Translations under genes and position numbers: made by a program
The notes under the pieces: model-generated
What the model was told of the DNA's origin: nothing
The model's input: only the letters and a program-made list of their open reading frames with translations
The model's database searches: none
DNA from: Cyclobacteriaceae bacterium
Lineage (GTDB): Bacteria > Bacteroidota > Bacteroidia > Cytophagales > Cyclobacteriaceae
DNA length: 64,000 bases
Direction: 5' to 3'
NCBI GenBank assembly: GCA_020436125.1
Contig: JAGQYK010000007.1
Location: 4,676 to 68,675 of the forward strand
Part shown: in pieces, positions 26,363 to 34,011 of the stretch
How the letters are laid out: each line of letters begins with the position of its first letter
Numbering within the stretch: position 1 is the first letter of the stretch

Positions 26363-27271
26363 ATGATTTCCTTTAAACATAAAGTATTCTTTGAGGTAGC
26401 ACAGCAGCTTAGTTTTACCAAGGCCAGCCAGACCTTGTTCATTAGCCAGCCGGCCATTAGCAAACATATTCGCTTACTGGAAGAAGCGTATAAAACCAGC
26501 CTCTTTGAGAGAAAGGGAAATTCCATCACACTGACGGAACAAGGTTCCATTCTATACGAATTTCTTCTCCGTGGTCAGGAGTTGGAGCGACAATTGGAAC
26601 TCGAGCTTAATACATTCCGCGATCCATCCCAAATCAAGGGGGACCTTAAGCTAGGTGCAAGCACTACGGTGGCCTTGTATATTGTGCCTCCTGTTTTATC
26701 AGGTTTTAGGAAAAAATATCCTGACGTAAAAATTAGTTTGTTCAACAGAAATAGTGAAAGTGTTTTGACTGCGCTTAAAGATCGGGAGATCGACCTGGGA
26801 ATAGTAGAAGGGAGGAATAAAATCGGTCAGGTGAAAAGTGAGCACTTTCTCACCGATGAGGTGGTGCCTGTTTGTGCAGCGCGGAGCGCACTTACCAAAA
26901 ATCCAAGAATAGATATTAAAGATCTGTCTACTATTCAGGTAGCTCTTCGTGAAAGAGGATCAGGCACATTGGCAGCGGTTAAACATTCATTGAGTGCAAA
27001 GGGAATTAAAATGACTGATCTGAATATTAGTATCCGTCTGGGAGGAACAGAAGCGCTTAAAAATTTTCTTCTGGCAGATGATAGCCTCGGATTTTTGCCT
27101 GCAAGAGCGGTGGCCAAAGAGTTGGCTTCAGGGGAGCTTGTTAGATTATACATTGATGACCTCACCATTACCCGTCAATTTTATTTCGTGCAGCGACATG
27201 GTGATGAGAACCGTGGCTTGAATGCTTCCTTTATCAAATTTGCCAAAAATCAGTATAACATTAAGTTATAA
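26363..27271 (+). CDS. LysR-family transcriptional regulator
   Basis: A 302-residue LysR regulator. The winged helix-turn-helix is at about residues 4-62 (QLSFTKASQTLFISQPAISKH, split at 16-36), and the periplasmic-binding-like effector domain runs from about 90 (LKLGASTTVALYIVPPVLSGF). It probably binds DNA as a tetramer and responds to a small molecule, but the effector is unknown. The gene diverges from the exonuclease gene across 96 bases. The next plus-strand gene, thrC, follows after 72 bases, so LysR may not control it. The downstream spacing is too long to claim an operon. Confidence 0.93.
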   Translation: MISFKHKVFFEVAQQLSFTKASQTLFISQPAISKHIRLLEEAYKTSLFERKGNSITLTEQGSILYEFLLRGQELERQLELELNTFRDPSQIKGDLKLGASTTVALYIVPPVLSGFRKKYPDVKISLFNRNSESVLTALKDREIDLGIVEGRNKIGQVKSEHFLTDEVVPVCAARSALTKNPRIDIKDLSTIQVALRERGSGTLAAVKHSLSAKGIKMTDLNISIRLGGTEALKNFLLADDSLGFLPARAVAKELASGELVRLYIDDLTITRQFYFVQRHGDENRGLNASFIKFAKNQYNIKL

Positions 27272-27343
27272 CTGATAAACAATCTGTATTGGTTTCGGAA
27301 TATCGTCTCCACTAAGTTAGAGGCTTATTAGAAATCAAAAGAG

Positions 27344-28516
27344 ATGGTGGTAAAAGAAAAAAAGTCACATATTTCATTTTTACAATGTTCTGGGTGTAAC
27401 AAAACGTACTCGGTGCATGAGCTACAAACATTCGCAGATTGCGAGCATTGCGGTAAGAGTCCTTTAATTGCTCACTACGAACTGCTGGATGGTTTCCGCA
27501 AAGATGAAATCGATCTTCAGGAGCGATCCATGTGGAGGTACAAGGGCATGTTGCCTGTGTTGGACGAAGAGAATATTGTAAGCTTAGGTGAGGGCTGGAC
27601 TCCCATGCTTTTGGCCAATCGACTGGCAGCCAAGTATGACTTGAAAGAATTGTTGATTAAGGATGAGTCAGCTAATCCTACGGGCTCTTTCAAAGCTCGT
27701 GGTCTTAGCATGGCCGTTTCCAAAGCCAAAGAGCTGGGGGTGGATTGCTGCATCGTGCCAACTGCTGGGAATGCAGGTGGTGCTTTGAGTGCCTATTGCG
27801 CTAAAGCAGGGATGAAGGCAATTGTGGTGATGCCCAGACATACGCCAGAAGCGTTTAAAAAGGAGTGCCAATTTTTTGGTGCAGAATTGATTGAGGTGGA
27901 TGGATTGATTAGCGACTGCGCAAAAAAAGTGGCCGAAATAAAATTAACAACGGACTGTTTTGACATTTCTACCATGAAAGAACCCTACCGCTTGGAGGGA
28001 AAGAAAACCATGGGTTATGAAATTGCAGAACAGCTTAATTGGAAATTACCTGATGTAATTCTTTATCCGACTGGAGGCGGTACTGGTTTGATTGGAATGT
28101 GGAAGGCATTTCATGAGATGAAAGAATTGGGTTGGATAACAGGTTCTTTTCCTCGAATGATTGCAGTTCAATCAGCGAATTGCAATCCGATTGTTCAGGT
28201 ATTAGAAGGTAAATTGGATACTGTAAAAAATTATAAGGGCAGCGCAACATTTGCTAATGGTTTGGCAGTGCCCACTCCTTTTGCAGAAAAGATGATTCTG
28301 AATGTACTCCACGAATCTGGTGGAACAGCACTTTCTATCTCAGACGATGAGATTAAGAGTGCAATGAAAGAAATCGCTTCCTTGGAAGGCTTACTGGTTT
28401 GTCCGGAAGGTGCGGCACTGCTTCCTGCAATGAAAATTTTATTAGATAAAGGAGAGATAGATCGTAATGAAACGATCTTAATGCTCAATACCGGATCGGC
28501 CTACAAATACTTATGA
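27344..28516 (+). CDS. thrC: Threonine synthase
   Basis: A 390-residue PLP-dependent enzyme that turns O-phosphohomoserine into threonine. The N terminus has a Cys4 zinc-ribbon-like segment (CSGC, then CEHC, residues about 16-37), seen in many bacterial ThrC enzymes. The PLP lysine is in NPTGSFKARGLSMAV (about 107-121), the phosphate-binding loop is TAGNAGGALSAYCA (about 139-152), and GGGTGLIGMW is near 243-252. No other threonine genes are nearby. A regulator gene sits upstream. Its stop overlaps the convergent 132-residue gene by 6 bases. Confidence 0.92.
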   Translation: MVVKEKKSHISFLQCSGCNKTYSVHELQTFADCEHCGKSPLIAHYELLDGFRKDEIDLQERSMWRYKGMLPVLDEENIVSLGEGWTPMLLANRLAAKYDLKELLIKDESANPTGSFKARGLSMAVSKAKELGVDCCIVPTAGNAGGALSAYCAKAGMKAIVVMPRHTPEAFKKECQFFGAELIEVDGLISDCAKKVAEIKLTTDCFDISTMKEPYRLEGKKTMGYEIAEQLNWKLPDVILYPTGGGTGLIGMWKAFHEMKELGWITGSFPRMIAVQSANCNPIVQVLEGKLDTVKNYKGSATFANGLAVPTPFAEKMILNVLHESGGTALSISDDEIKSAMKEIASLEGLLVCPEGAALLPAMKILLDKGEIDRNETILMLNTGSAYKYL

Positions 28517-28909
28517 GTGCAGTACTCCCTCCTTGTCTAGTTCTTTAATGAAGATCATATTCTCTTCTTTGATCGCATCGGGGACGAAAAGAAAACGCTT
28601 GTCATAAATAGCGCTACCAACATAGTAGCTTACCCAGTATTCATTGTTCAAATGAAAAACGGATGGGTCAATAGGCTCCACTAGGGCTGAATTATTCCCA
28701 GGAATAGTTTCCAGGAAATGACGTAAGACAGAAGTCTTTTGCTTTTCGCCTTCTGCCTCTCCATATCCTTTACTTGATACCAATGTGTTTTCTATTGGAA
28801 ATTGATTTTTGTTAATCAGATAAACCTTCCATGGACTTTCTTCTTCTTCCTCTTTTACGATAGCTAGTGTTACATTCTTTACCTCTGGAAACTCAATATC
28901 ATTAATCAT
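28511..28909 (-). CDS. Conserved-type hypothetical protein, 132 residues
   Basis: A 132-residue protein without signal peptide or membrane helix. The layout looks like a small single domain: FPEVKNVTLAIVKEEEEESPWKVYLIN (about residues 7-33), SSKGYGEAEGEKQKTSVLRHFLE, and NNEYWVSYYVGSAIYDKRFLFVPD (about 88-111). I recognise no named family; phenylalanyl-tRNA-synthetase-subunit-beta-neighbour proteins of Bacteroidota resemble it in layout, but this is weak. It begins 8 bases inside the end of the glycoside hydrolase gene, so translation is coupled. Its stop overlaps thrC. Confidence 0.6.
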   Translation of the reverse strand: MINDIEFPEVKNVTLAIVKEEEEESPWKVYLINKNQFPIENTLVSSKGYGEAEGEKQKTSVLRHFLETIPGNNSALVEPIDPSVFHLNNEYWVSYYVGSAIYDKRFLFVPDAIKEENMIFIKELDKEGVLHS

Positions 28910-29948
28910 GGTTCTCGCTAAAGTTCTTCGAAATTATTTCTTCTGCTAATTTGCCTTGTGGTGTAAAATCTATTTCATTGAGTGAGCGACCTCCATGTGG
29001 ATACCATTTCCAGAAGTACGCACCCGCTAGCCACTCTTTTTTCCATACTGACTTAAAAAAGGCATCGTAGCATTTGGCTTGTGTCTCATTGGAGGGTGTT
29101 GCTTCTCTATTCTCTTGTGGCCATTTCCATGGTTCAATCGCAGCATCTTCTGTACTTTTATAACCGATCTCAGTAAAGATCACTGGCTTGTCGAATTTTT
29201 TATAAACCTTCTCAACGGATTGTGAATGAGTAGACCAGTTATTGGCCAATTCTTCTACAGTTGGGTTGTTTGTTTTTGATAGCGGAAAGTAAGCTTGTAT
29301 GCCTATAAAGTCCAGGGCATCCCAAAATTTTACCTGTTCATATTCTTCATTAAAGTTAGCAGCATAAGTGAGCTTACCTGAATACACTTTTCGAATTTCT
29401 TCTATTAGTTTTCTCCACTCGGTTTCACGCGAGGATGCTATGGACAATTCAGTGCCGATGCAAAATATCTCTATTCTATTCTTCTCAGCAAGCCGTGCGT
29501 AGTGAAGAATAAATTCCTGATAGTTAGAGAACCATTCACTCCAACTTTTTTCATTACTCATTTTTATTTCACCTGGCCAACTACCTCTTACCCAAAGATG
29601 GGGCTTAAGTAAAGTTTTAATATTTGACTTTCTTGCCAATTGTGTTGTTTCTGCAATGCCTTCATCTGACTCCCCCCACCAGGAATGTTCCCTGTTTGTG
29701 TTCATTCTAATGGACGGATCATCAGGGCTACTTTGCCATGCAAAGGGAGTTTGTGATATCCAGTTAACGTTGTTACGTCCAAGCGGCTCGAACTCTTTCT
29801 CCGTGACAACCTGTCGCCCGCCTACCCAACAGACACCACGTTGCTTTGGACTATAAGAATGACCCTCATCTTGTAAAGGAATTACAAATCTGGCGAGTAA
29901 TCCAAAAAGCAGGATGGAGCCAATGAATAGGACCAATTTTATTTTCAC
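28902..29948 (-). CDS. Glycoside hydrolase, GH113-like TIM barrel
   Basis: A 348-residue protein with an N-terminal signal anchor (LVLFIGSILLFGLLARFVIP), so it faces the periplasm. The barrel has candidate catalytic residues: the acid/base Glu in IEIFCIGTELSIA (about 159-171) and the nucleophile Glu in PVIFTEIGYKS (about 251-261), with KPHLWVRGSW (about 115) and FIGIQAYFPLS (about 213). This pattern fits the GH113 endo-beta-mannanase-like group, but substrate is a guess. It lies 4 bases after the lipB start, in the same direction, as part of a minus-strand run from 31667 to 28511. Confidence 0.78.
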   Translation of the reverse strand: MKIKLVLFIGSILLFGLLARFVIPLQDEGHSYSPKQRGVCWVGGRQVVTEKEFEPLGRNNVNWISQTPFAWQSSPDDPSIRMNTNREHSWWGESDEGIAETTQLARKSNIKTLLKPHLWVRGSWPGEIKMSNEKSWSEWFSNYQEFILHYARLAEKNRIEIFCIGTELSIASSRETEWRKLIEEIRKVYSGKLTYAANFNEEYEQVKFWDALDFIGIQAYFPLSKTNNPTVEELANNWSTHSQSVEKVYKKFDKPVIFTEIGYKSTEDAAIEPWKWPQENREATPSNETQAKCYDAFFKSVWKKEWLAGAYFWKWYPHGGRSLNEIDFTPQGKLAEEIISKNFSENHD

Positions 29949-29952
29949 TGAT

Positions 29953-30672
29953 TCAATTTACGATCTCCATTTCAAAAAGTGACACAATATGCTTGAGAAG
30001 CGTATTTTTTACCTCATTTAAATTCTGAGGTGTTCCTAATTCTGCCGCCATGGAAGTAACAGATTTGTCATCAATTCCGCAGGGTACAATATGGTTGAAG
30101 TAATTCAAATCTGTGTTGACGTTGAATGCCAAACCGTGCAAAGTCACCCATCGGCTGGTTTTCACACCTAATGCGCATATTTTTCTGCTTTTTTCAGCAT
30201 CTTCAGGATCAAGCCATGCTCCAGTGAGGCCTTTGATTCTACCCGCTGCAATTCCATATTCTTTTAGTGTACGGATAACGGCTTCTTCTAGCAATCGCAT
30301 GTATTTGTGAATATCAGTAAAGAAATTTTCCATATCGATAACCGGATATACTACGATTTGTCCCGGCCCGTGGTAAGTGATATCTCCGCCTCTATTGATA
30401 TGAAAGTAAGTCGCGTTGATGTCACCGAGTTTTTCTTTGGGGATTAAAAGATTTTTTTCGTCACCACTTTTACCAAGTGTGTAGACGTGGGGATGTTCAC
30501 AGAAAATCAGATAATTGGAAGTGACGGATTGTTCTGTAACAGGAAGATCCCTGTTCTTCTTTTTAACTTCCAGAATTTGATCGAAGAATTTAGTCTGATA
30601 ATCCCAGGCTTCAGCATATTCCTTTAAGCCTAAATCGATAAACTGTGTCTTTCGATTGATTTTGGGATTCAC
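29953..30672 (-). CDS. lipB: Lipoyl(octanoyl) transferase LipB
   Basis: A 239-residue octanoyltransferase, which moves the octanoyl group from acyl carrier protein to lipoyl domains of enzyme complexes in lipoic-acid synthesis. The family motif RGGDITYHGPGQIVVYPV (about residues 93-110) and the catalytic segment HIVPCGIDDKSVTSMAAEL (about 188-206, with the active Cys and a nearby conserved Lys) are present. lipA is not in the window. The start overlaps the phosphoglucose/phosphomannose isomerase stop by 4 bases, so the genes are coupled. Confidence 0.96.
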   Translation of the reverse strand: MNPKINRKTQFIDLGLKEYAEAWDYQTKFFDQILEVKKKNRDLPVTEQSVTSNYLIFCEHPHVYTLGKSGDEKNLLIPKEKLGDINATYFHINRGGDITYHGPGQIVVYPVIDMENFFTDIHKYMRLLEEAVIRTLKEYGIAAGRIKGLTGAWLDPEDAEKSRKICALGVKTSRWVTLHGLAFNVNTDLNYFNHIVPCGIDDKSVTSMAAELGTPQNLNEVKNTLLKHIVSLFEMEIVN

Positions 30673-31667
30673 TTTATTTTTTCTAGCTCACCTTTCAGGT
30701 ACATAATCACTTCTACCGGATTGGGATCTACTTTGTTCTCAATGGCAAGGTAATATGAAATCCAGTCGGTAAGGTGAATGAGGTGGTAGTATTGCTCTAG
30801 TAAAGAAGCTCCTTCTCCAACAATGTCGATGATGGGATTGGATTTTTTCTCAAAGATATCTCTGCAAAGCTCCATTCTCTTTTCTACTCTTACATGATCG
30901 TGATCAGTATAGAGATAAATCACCTGACTTTGCGCTAACACGCTGGCAGGATGTTCCCAACCTACAATTTCATTGTGGTTCATTTCAGGGAATGTATTCA
31001 CATGCGCCATGTGCTTTGAGTTTTCATTCAATTGATTTTGAAACCTCACCGCCATGGCTTCAATTCTTCCATCGCAATAGATGATAGGTAATTTACCATT
31101 GATCTTTTTAGCGATCAGTTCTGCTTGTGCCTGAATGGCTTTTTCACCGCGATCAAGATATTCTACAGCATTTTGAGTCTCTTTAATAAAAGCCGCACCA
31201 ATTAAGTTGGTGTGATAAAGTGCATAAAGCAACGATATCATTGAATAACCTAGCATGGCACGAGGGCTACTAGAGCCGGCTGGCATCTGGATATAATGCA
31301 GGTTGTATTCTTTGGCAATCTCCAGCATTTTACCACCAGAAGTAATACATATAATATGTGCCCTTTTTAAGAGCGCTTTTTCAATGGCTGAAAGCGTTTC
31401 TTCTGTGTTGCCGCTATAGGAGCAGGCGATGAAGAGGGTGTGAGGCCCTACGTACTGAGGGATATTATACCCCTTGTTAACGGACATGGGAATAGGTACT
31501 CGCCCAAAAGTCAGGGATTCAACGAGATTGGCGCCAATGCCTGATCCGCCCATACCTGTAATAAGAATATTCCGAATATCGCTCCCTGGTCTAACTAAAT
31601 CTACTGCTTCTCCAATTCTAAGGGCATCGGTAAGCTGACGGGTAAAGCCTTCAATCAATTTTTTCAT
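30669..31667 (-). CDS. Bifunctional phosphoglucose/phosphomannose isomerase
   Basis: A 332-residue protein with two SIS domains. Motifs are ITGMGGSGIGANLVESL (about 36-52), FIACSYSGNTEETLSA (about 77-92), GSSSPRAMLGYSM (about 125), and MNHNEIVGWEHP (about 226). This is the SIS-domain family that isomerises glucose 6-phosphate and mannose 6-phosphate to fructose 6-phosphate. ATG 31667 was chosen over a longer frame because it gives the conserved N terminus, with GGAAGAG-like upstream purines, and avoids overlap with yraN. It leads a run to lipB. The two start codons with yraN are only 34 bases apart. Confidence 0.9.
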   Translation of the reverse strand: MKKLIEGFTRQLTDALRIGEAVDLVRPGSDIRNILITGMGGSGIGANLVESLTFGRVPIPMSVNKGYNIPQYVGPHTLFIACSYSGNTEETLSAIEKALLKRAHIICITSGGKMLEIAKEYNLHYIQMPAGSSSPRAMLGYSMISLLYALYHTNLIGAAFIKETQNAVEYLDRGEKAIQAQAELIAKKINGKLPIIYCDGRIEAMAVRFQNQLNENSKHMAHVNTFPEMNHNEIVGWEHPASVLAQSQVIYLYTDHDHVRVEKRMELCRDIFEKKSNPIIDIVGEGASLLEQYYHLIHLTDWISYYLAIENKVDPNPVEVIMYLKGELEKIK

Positions 31668-31701
31668 TTCTCTTCCTAACTTGGAGTGTAAATGTAGGAG
31701 C

Positions 31702-32055
31702 ATGACAGATAAAATCAAAAGAGGATTTGAGGGTGAAGACCTGGCAATTACCTTTTTGAAAGAGAAAGGGTATCGTTTGCTTGAAAGAAACTACAGGTAT
31801 AAGCGTTCTGAAATTGATCTTATTGTGGAAAAGGATAACTGGCTAGTTTTTGTTGAGGTGAAAACCAGGAGTTCAACCTCGTTTGGATATCCGGAGGAGT
31901 TTGTAGATGAAAAAAAGGCCGCAAAGATTATGGAAGGGGCTGATCAATACATTCATGAAAATAATTGGAAGGCTAACGTGCGTTATGATATTGTTTCCAT
32001 TGTTTTAAAAAAAGGTGACCCCGAAATTGTTCATTTCGAAGATGCCTTTTACTGA
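31702..32055 (+). CDS. yraN: YraN-family (UPF0102) endonuclease-like protein
   Basis: A 117-residue protein of the UPF0102/YraN family, which has a PD-(D/E)xK nuclease-like fold. Family motifs are GFEGEDLAITFLKEKGY (about residues 8-24), RNYRYKRSEIDLIVEKDNWLVFVEVKTRSS (about 29-58, with D and E-x-K), and YDIVSIVL near the end. Its cellular role is unclear; a link to recombination or DNA processing is suspected. ATG 31702 is preferred to the upstream TTG. Its stop overlaps the convergent MORN-like gene by 7 bases. Confidence 0.92.
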   Translation: MTDKIKRGFEGEDLAITFLKEKGYRLLERNYRYKRSEIDLIVEKDNWLVFVEVKTRSSTSFGYPEEFVDEKKAAKIMEGADQYIHENNWKANVRYDIVSIVLKKGDPEIVHFEDAFY

Positions 32056-32876
32056 CCTTTTCGATTCGAGTATACTTCTTTACCCTTGTCATTCCATTCA
32101 CTACGCACAAAGGGGGTCAGTTCGCGATCGAAAGGGTCTTGAGGGAAGATGATTATTTTTTTTCTTCTTCCTGAAGGATAATTTTCAATCCACTCACCTA
32201 CTTTATTGTCCCAATGATATTCTCCTGTTACTGCAATGGTACCATTTTCATGAAACTGATAATAGTATCCTTCTCTTTCACCAAATTCTACGGGAATGAT
32301 TTCTTTTATTTTTGTCCGCTCTACAGGGTCATAGTAAACAATTAAAGATTCTTTTGGCCAGCCTTTATAATACTTCTCTTTGTCTACTAATAAACTTTGC
32401 CGATCGTATTGCATCCAGCGGCCATGTTTGGTGCCTTTGTAATAAATACCTTCTTCCAAGAGAATGTCGCCTTGCATTTTTCTATAAGGTCCATGCAAAA
32501 GTACTCCTTTGCTGGGGTCAAAATTGTTAGACTTTCTAATCTCTCTTCGTGTAAAATCATACCAGTAGATATCACGCACAAAGCGATTGGGTTTATCAGG
32601 TTTCTTGAGATAGTAGAATAATTCGATAGTGACTCGGTCACCATATCCTTTGCGTGTAAAACCCTTTTTGGTTTTTATGCCATAGAAAACTTTTTTCTTG
32701 GGTTTTTTCTTTTTGGTAACGATGGGTTCATCAATTTCCTCATCCAATTCCAGCAGTTTAAAAGGTTTGTCGGTATCAAAAGTGAACTGGCCTTCTACAA
32801 TACGTGCCTCCTGCCCAGGCTGTGCGAACAGCAGGACTGGAAGAAAGACAGCAGATGTAAAAAACCATGATTTCAT
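32049..32876 (-). CDS. Exported protein with MORN-like repeats
   Basis: A 275-residue protein with a signal peptide (FFTSAVFLPVLLFAQP). After a Lys-rich segment (TKKKKPKKKVFYGIKTKKG, about residues 54-72), short repeats with Gly-aromatic spacing follow: GVLLHGPYRKMQGDILLEEG, KHGRWMQYDR, GEREGYYYQFHENG, GEYHWDNKVGEWIENYPSG. These match MORN/YwqK-like repeats, common in exported Bacteroidota proteins; they may mediate binding to lipid or protein. The role is unknown. It starts 111 bases away from the divergent marR gene, and the stop overlaps yraN. Confidence 0.7.
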   Translation of the reverse strand: MKSWFFTSAVFLPVLLFAQPGQEARIVEGQFTFDTDKPFKLLELDEEIDEPIVTKKKKPKKKVFYGIKTKKGFTRKGYGDRVTIELFYYLKKPDKPNRFVRDIYWYDFTRREIRKSNNFDPSKGVLLHGPYRKMQGDILLEEGIYYKGTKHGRWMQYDRQSLLVDKEKYYKGWPKESLIVYYDPVERTKIKEIIPVEFGEREGYYYQFHENGTIAVTGEYHWDNKVGEWIENYPSGRRKKIIIFPQDPFDRELTPFVRSEWNDKGKEVYSNRKGQ

Positions 32877-32970
32877 TACGAAATGGACGATTTAGGATGA
32901 TATAACGAAGTTAGTGAAAAAATATTTCTTTAAAGTTTTGTGATTGCATAACCTACAACTACATTTGATC

Positions 32971-32984
32971 ATTGATATATCAAT
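32971..32984. promoter_or_regulatory. Palindromic operator at the marR start
   Basis: ATTGATATATCAAT is a perfect 14-bp palindrome ending 3 bases before the marR start codon. The same sequence recurs inside a larger palindrome after marR. A site this close to its own start codon fits autorepression by the MarR product. This is inference from symmetry and position. Confidence 0.65.
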
Positions 32985-32987
32985 TAT

Positions 32988-33422
32988 ATGAAAGACGAGA
33001 AACTGGAGGGAATACTTTATTACCTACTTGAAAAGGTTAACAAGGTGAGTAGACGGTATTCCCAGAAAGTTTTTGATGAGCAAGGTTGGGACATTACTAA
33101 AGACCAATGGTTGGTTTTGAAGAAGATTGCTGATAATCATCGCATCAGTCAGGTGGAACTGGCCAGGGCCTTGTTTAAGGACACTGCTGCGATTACCCGA
33201 ATAATCAATTTGATGGTGGATAAAAAACTTGTTAAAAGAGAATTTAGGCCGGATGATAAGCGCCAGGTAGAATTGCTGCTGACCAATAAAGGGCAAAAAA
33301 TGTTTGACGTCATGCTACCCACGGTAGTGGAGATTAGAAAGAAGGGTGTGGAAGGATTGAGCACCATAGAGACGGAGCAGTTGAAGTCATTGCTAAGTAG
33401 AATGATACAGAATCTCGAATAA
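32988..33422 (+). CDS. MarR-family transcriptional regulator
   Basis: A 144-residue winged-helix regulator. The DNA-binding core is WLVLKKIADNHRISQVELARAL (about residues 40-61) followed by KDTAAITRIINLMVDKKLVKREF (about 63-85) and the wing DDKRQVELLLTNKGQK (about 88-103). MarR proteins form dimers and bind short palindromes, usually repressing their own gene and a neighbour, with release by a ligand. Two copies of one palindrome lie here: one 3 bases before the start and one before the next gene. Ligand unknown. Confidence 0.92.
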   Translation: MKDEKLEGILYYLLEKVNKVSRRYSQKVFDEQGWDITKDQWLVLKKIADNHRISQVELARALFKDTAAITRIINLMVDKKLVKREFRPDDKRQVELLLTNKGQKMFDVMLPTVVEIRKKGVEGLSTIETEQLKSLLSRMIQNLE

Positions 33423-33437
33423 AAAAATTTATTATAA

Positions 33438-33455
33438 TAATTGATATATCAATTA
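33438..33455. promoter_or_regulatory. Palindromic operator before the exported NTF2-like gene
   Basis: An 18-bp perfect palindrome with core ATTGATATATCAAT, identical to the site before marR. It lies 71 bases before the NTF2-like gene start and 15 bases after the marR stop. It is a strong candidate binding site for the MarR protein. Confidence 0.65.
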
Positions 33456-33526
33456 AATAGAAGGCAGCTACTAATATTTTGCTCCGTTTCTATGATGAGA
33501 ATTTCAACTCAAATAAAACTATAACC

Positions 33527-33955
33527 ATGAAAAATTTATTTATTCTACTAACACTATCAATTATGACATTAAATGTAGCACAAGCACAATCAGAGGAGGA
33601 AGTGGTAAAAAATGTAATCATCGAATTTGTTGATGCTGCCGATCGGCAAGACGCAGATGAGGTGGCTTCAATTCTTCATGACGATTTTCGAGTTGTGATG
33701 AATCAATTATTTGGCAGCACTGAGGTAAATTTTATGAACAAAGCAGTATATGTTCAATTAATCCGCGACAAAAAGATGGGCGGTGACAAACGGACTATTG
33801 ATTTTATGTCTGTTGATGTGGTCAACAAAAATGCCTCGGTTAAGGTATTGCTAAAAGGGAAAACAATGATTTTTGAATCTCTTCTTCATTTGATCAAGAT
33901 AGCTGACGGTAGATGGCGATTGATCAACGATTTGCCTTTTGCTACCAAAATATAA
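33527..33955 (+). CDS. Exported NTF2/SnoaL-like protein
   Basis: A 142-residue protein with a signal peptide (LFILLTLSIMTLNVAQAQ, cut near 21). The mature part (VVKNVIIEFVDAADRQDADEVASIL, about 26-50, then HDDFRVVMN, then DGRWRLINDLPF at the end) has the cone-shaped NTF2-like pattern of the lumazine-binding-like group in Bacteroidota. It may bind a small ligand; no active site is evident. The frame could begin 16 codons earlier, but ATG 33527 gives the signal peptide. It follows marR with a shared operator between, so it is likely under MarR control. Confidence 0.75.
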   Translation: MKNLFILLTLSIMTLNVAQAQSEEEVVKNVIIEFVDAADRQDADEVASILHDDFRVVMNQLFGSTEVNFMNKAVYVQLIRDKKMGGDKRTIDFMSVDVVNKNASVKVLLKGKTMIFESLLHLIKIADGRWRLINDLPFATKI

Positions 33956-33961
33956 ATTATA

Positions 33962-33994
33962 AAAAAGGTCTGTCGTTATCAGACAGACCTTTTT
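33962..33994. terminator. Bidirectional intrinsic terminator between NTF2-like gene and htpG
   Basis: AAAAAGGTCTGTC and GACAGACCTTTTT form a perfect 13-bp stem with a 7-base loop. Both strands end in a run of T (A on the opposite strand), so it can stop transcription from both convergent genes. Confidence 0.92.
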
Positions 33995-34011
33995 ACTGTA
34001 TTTAATTTTAT

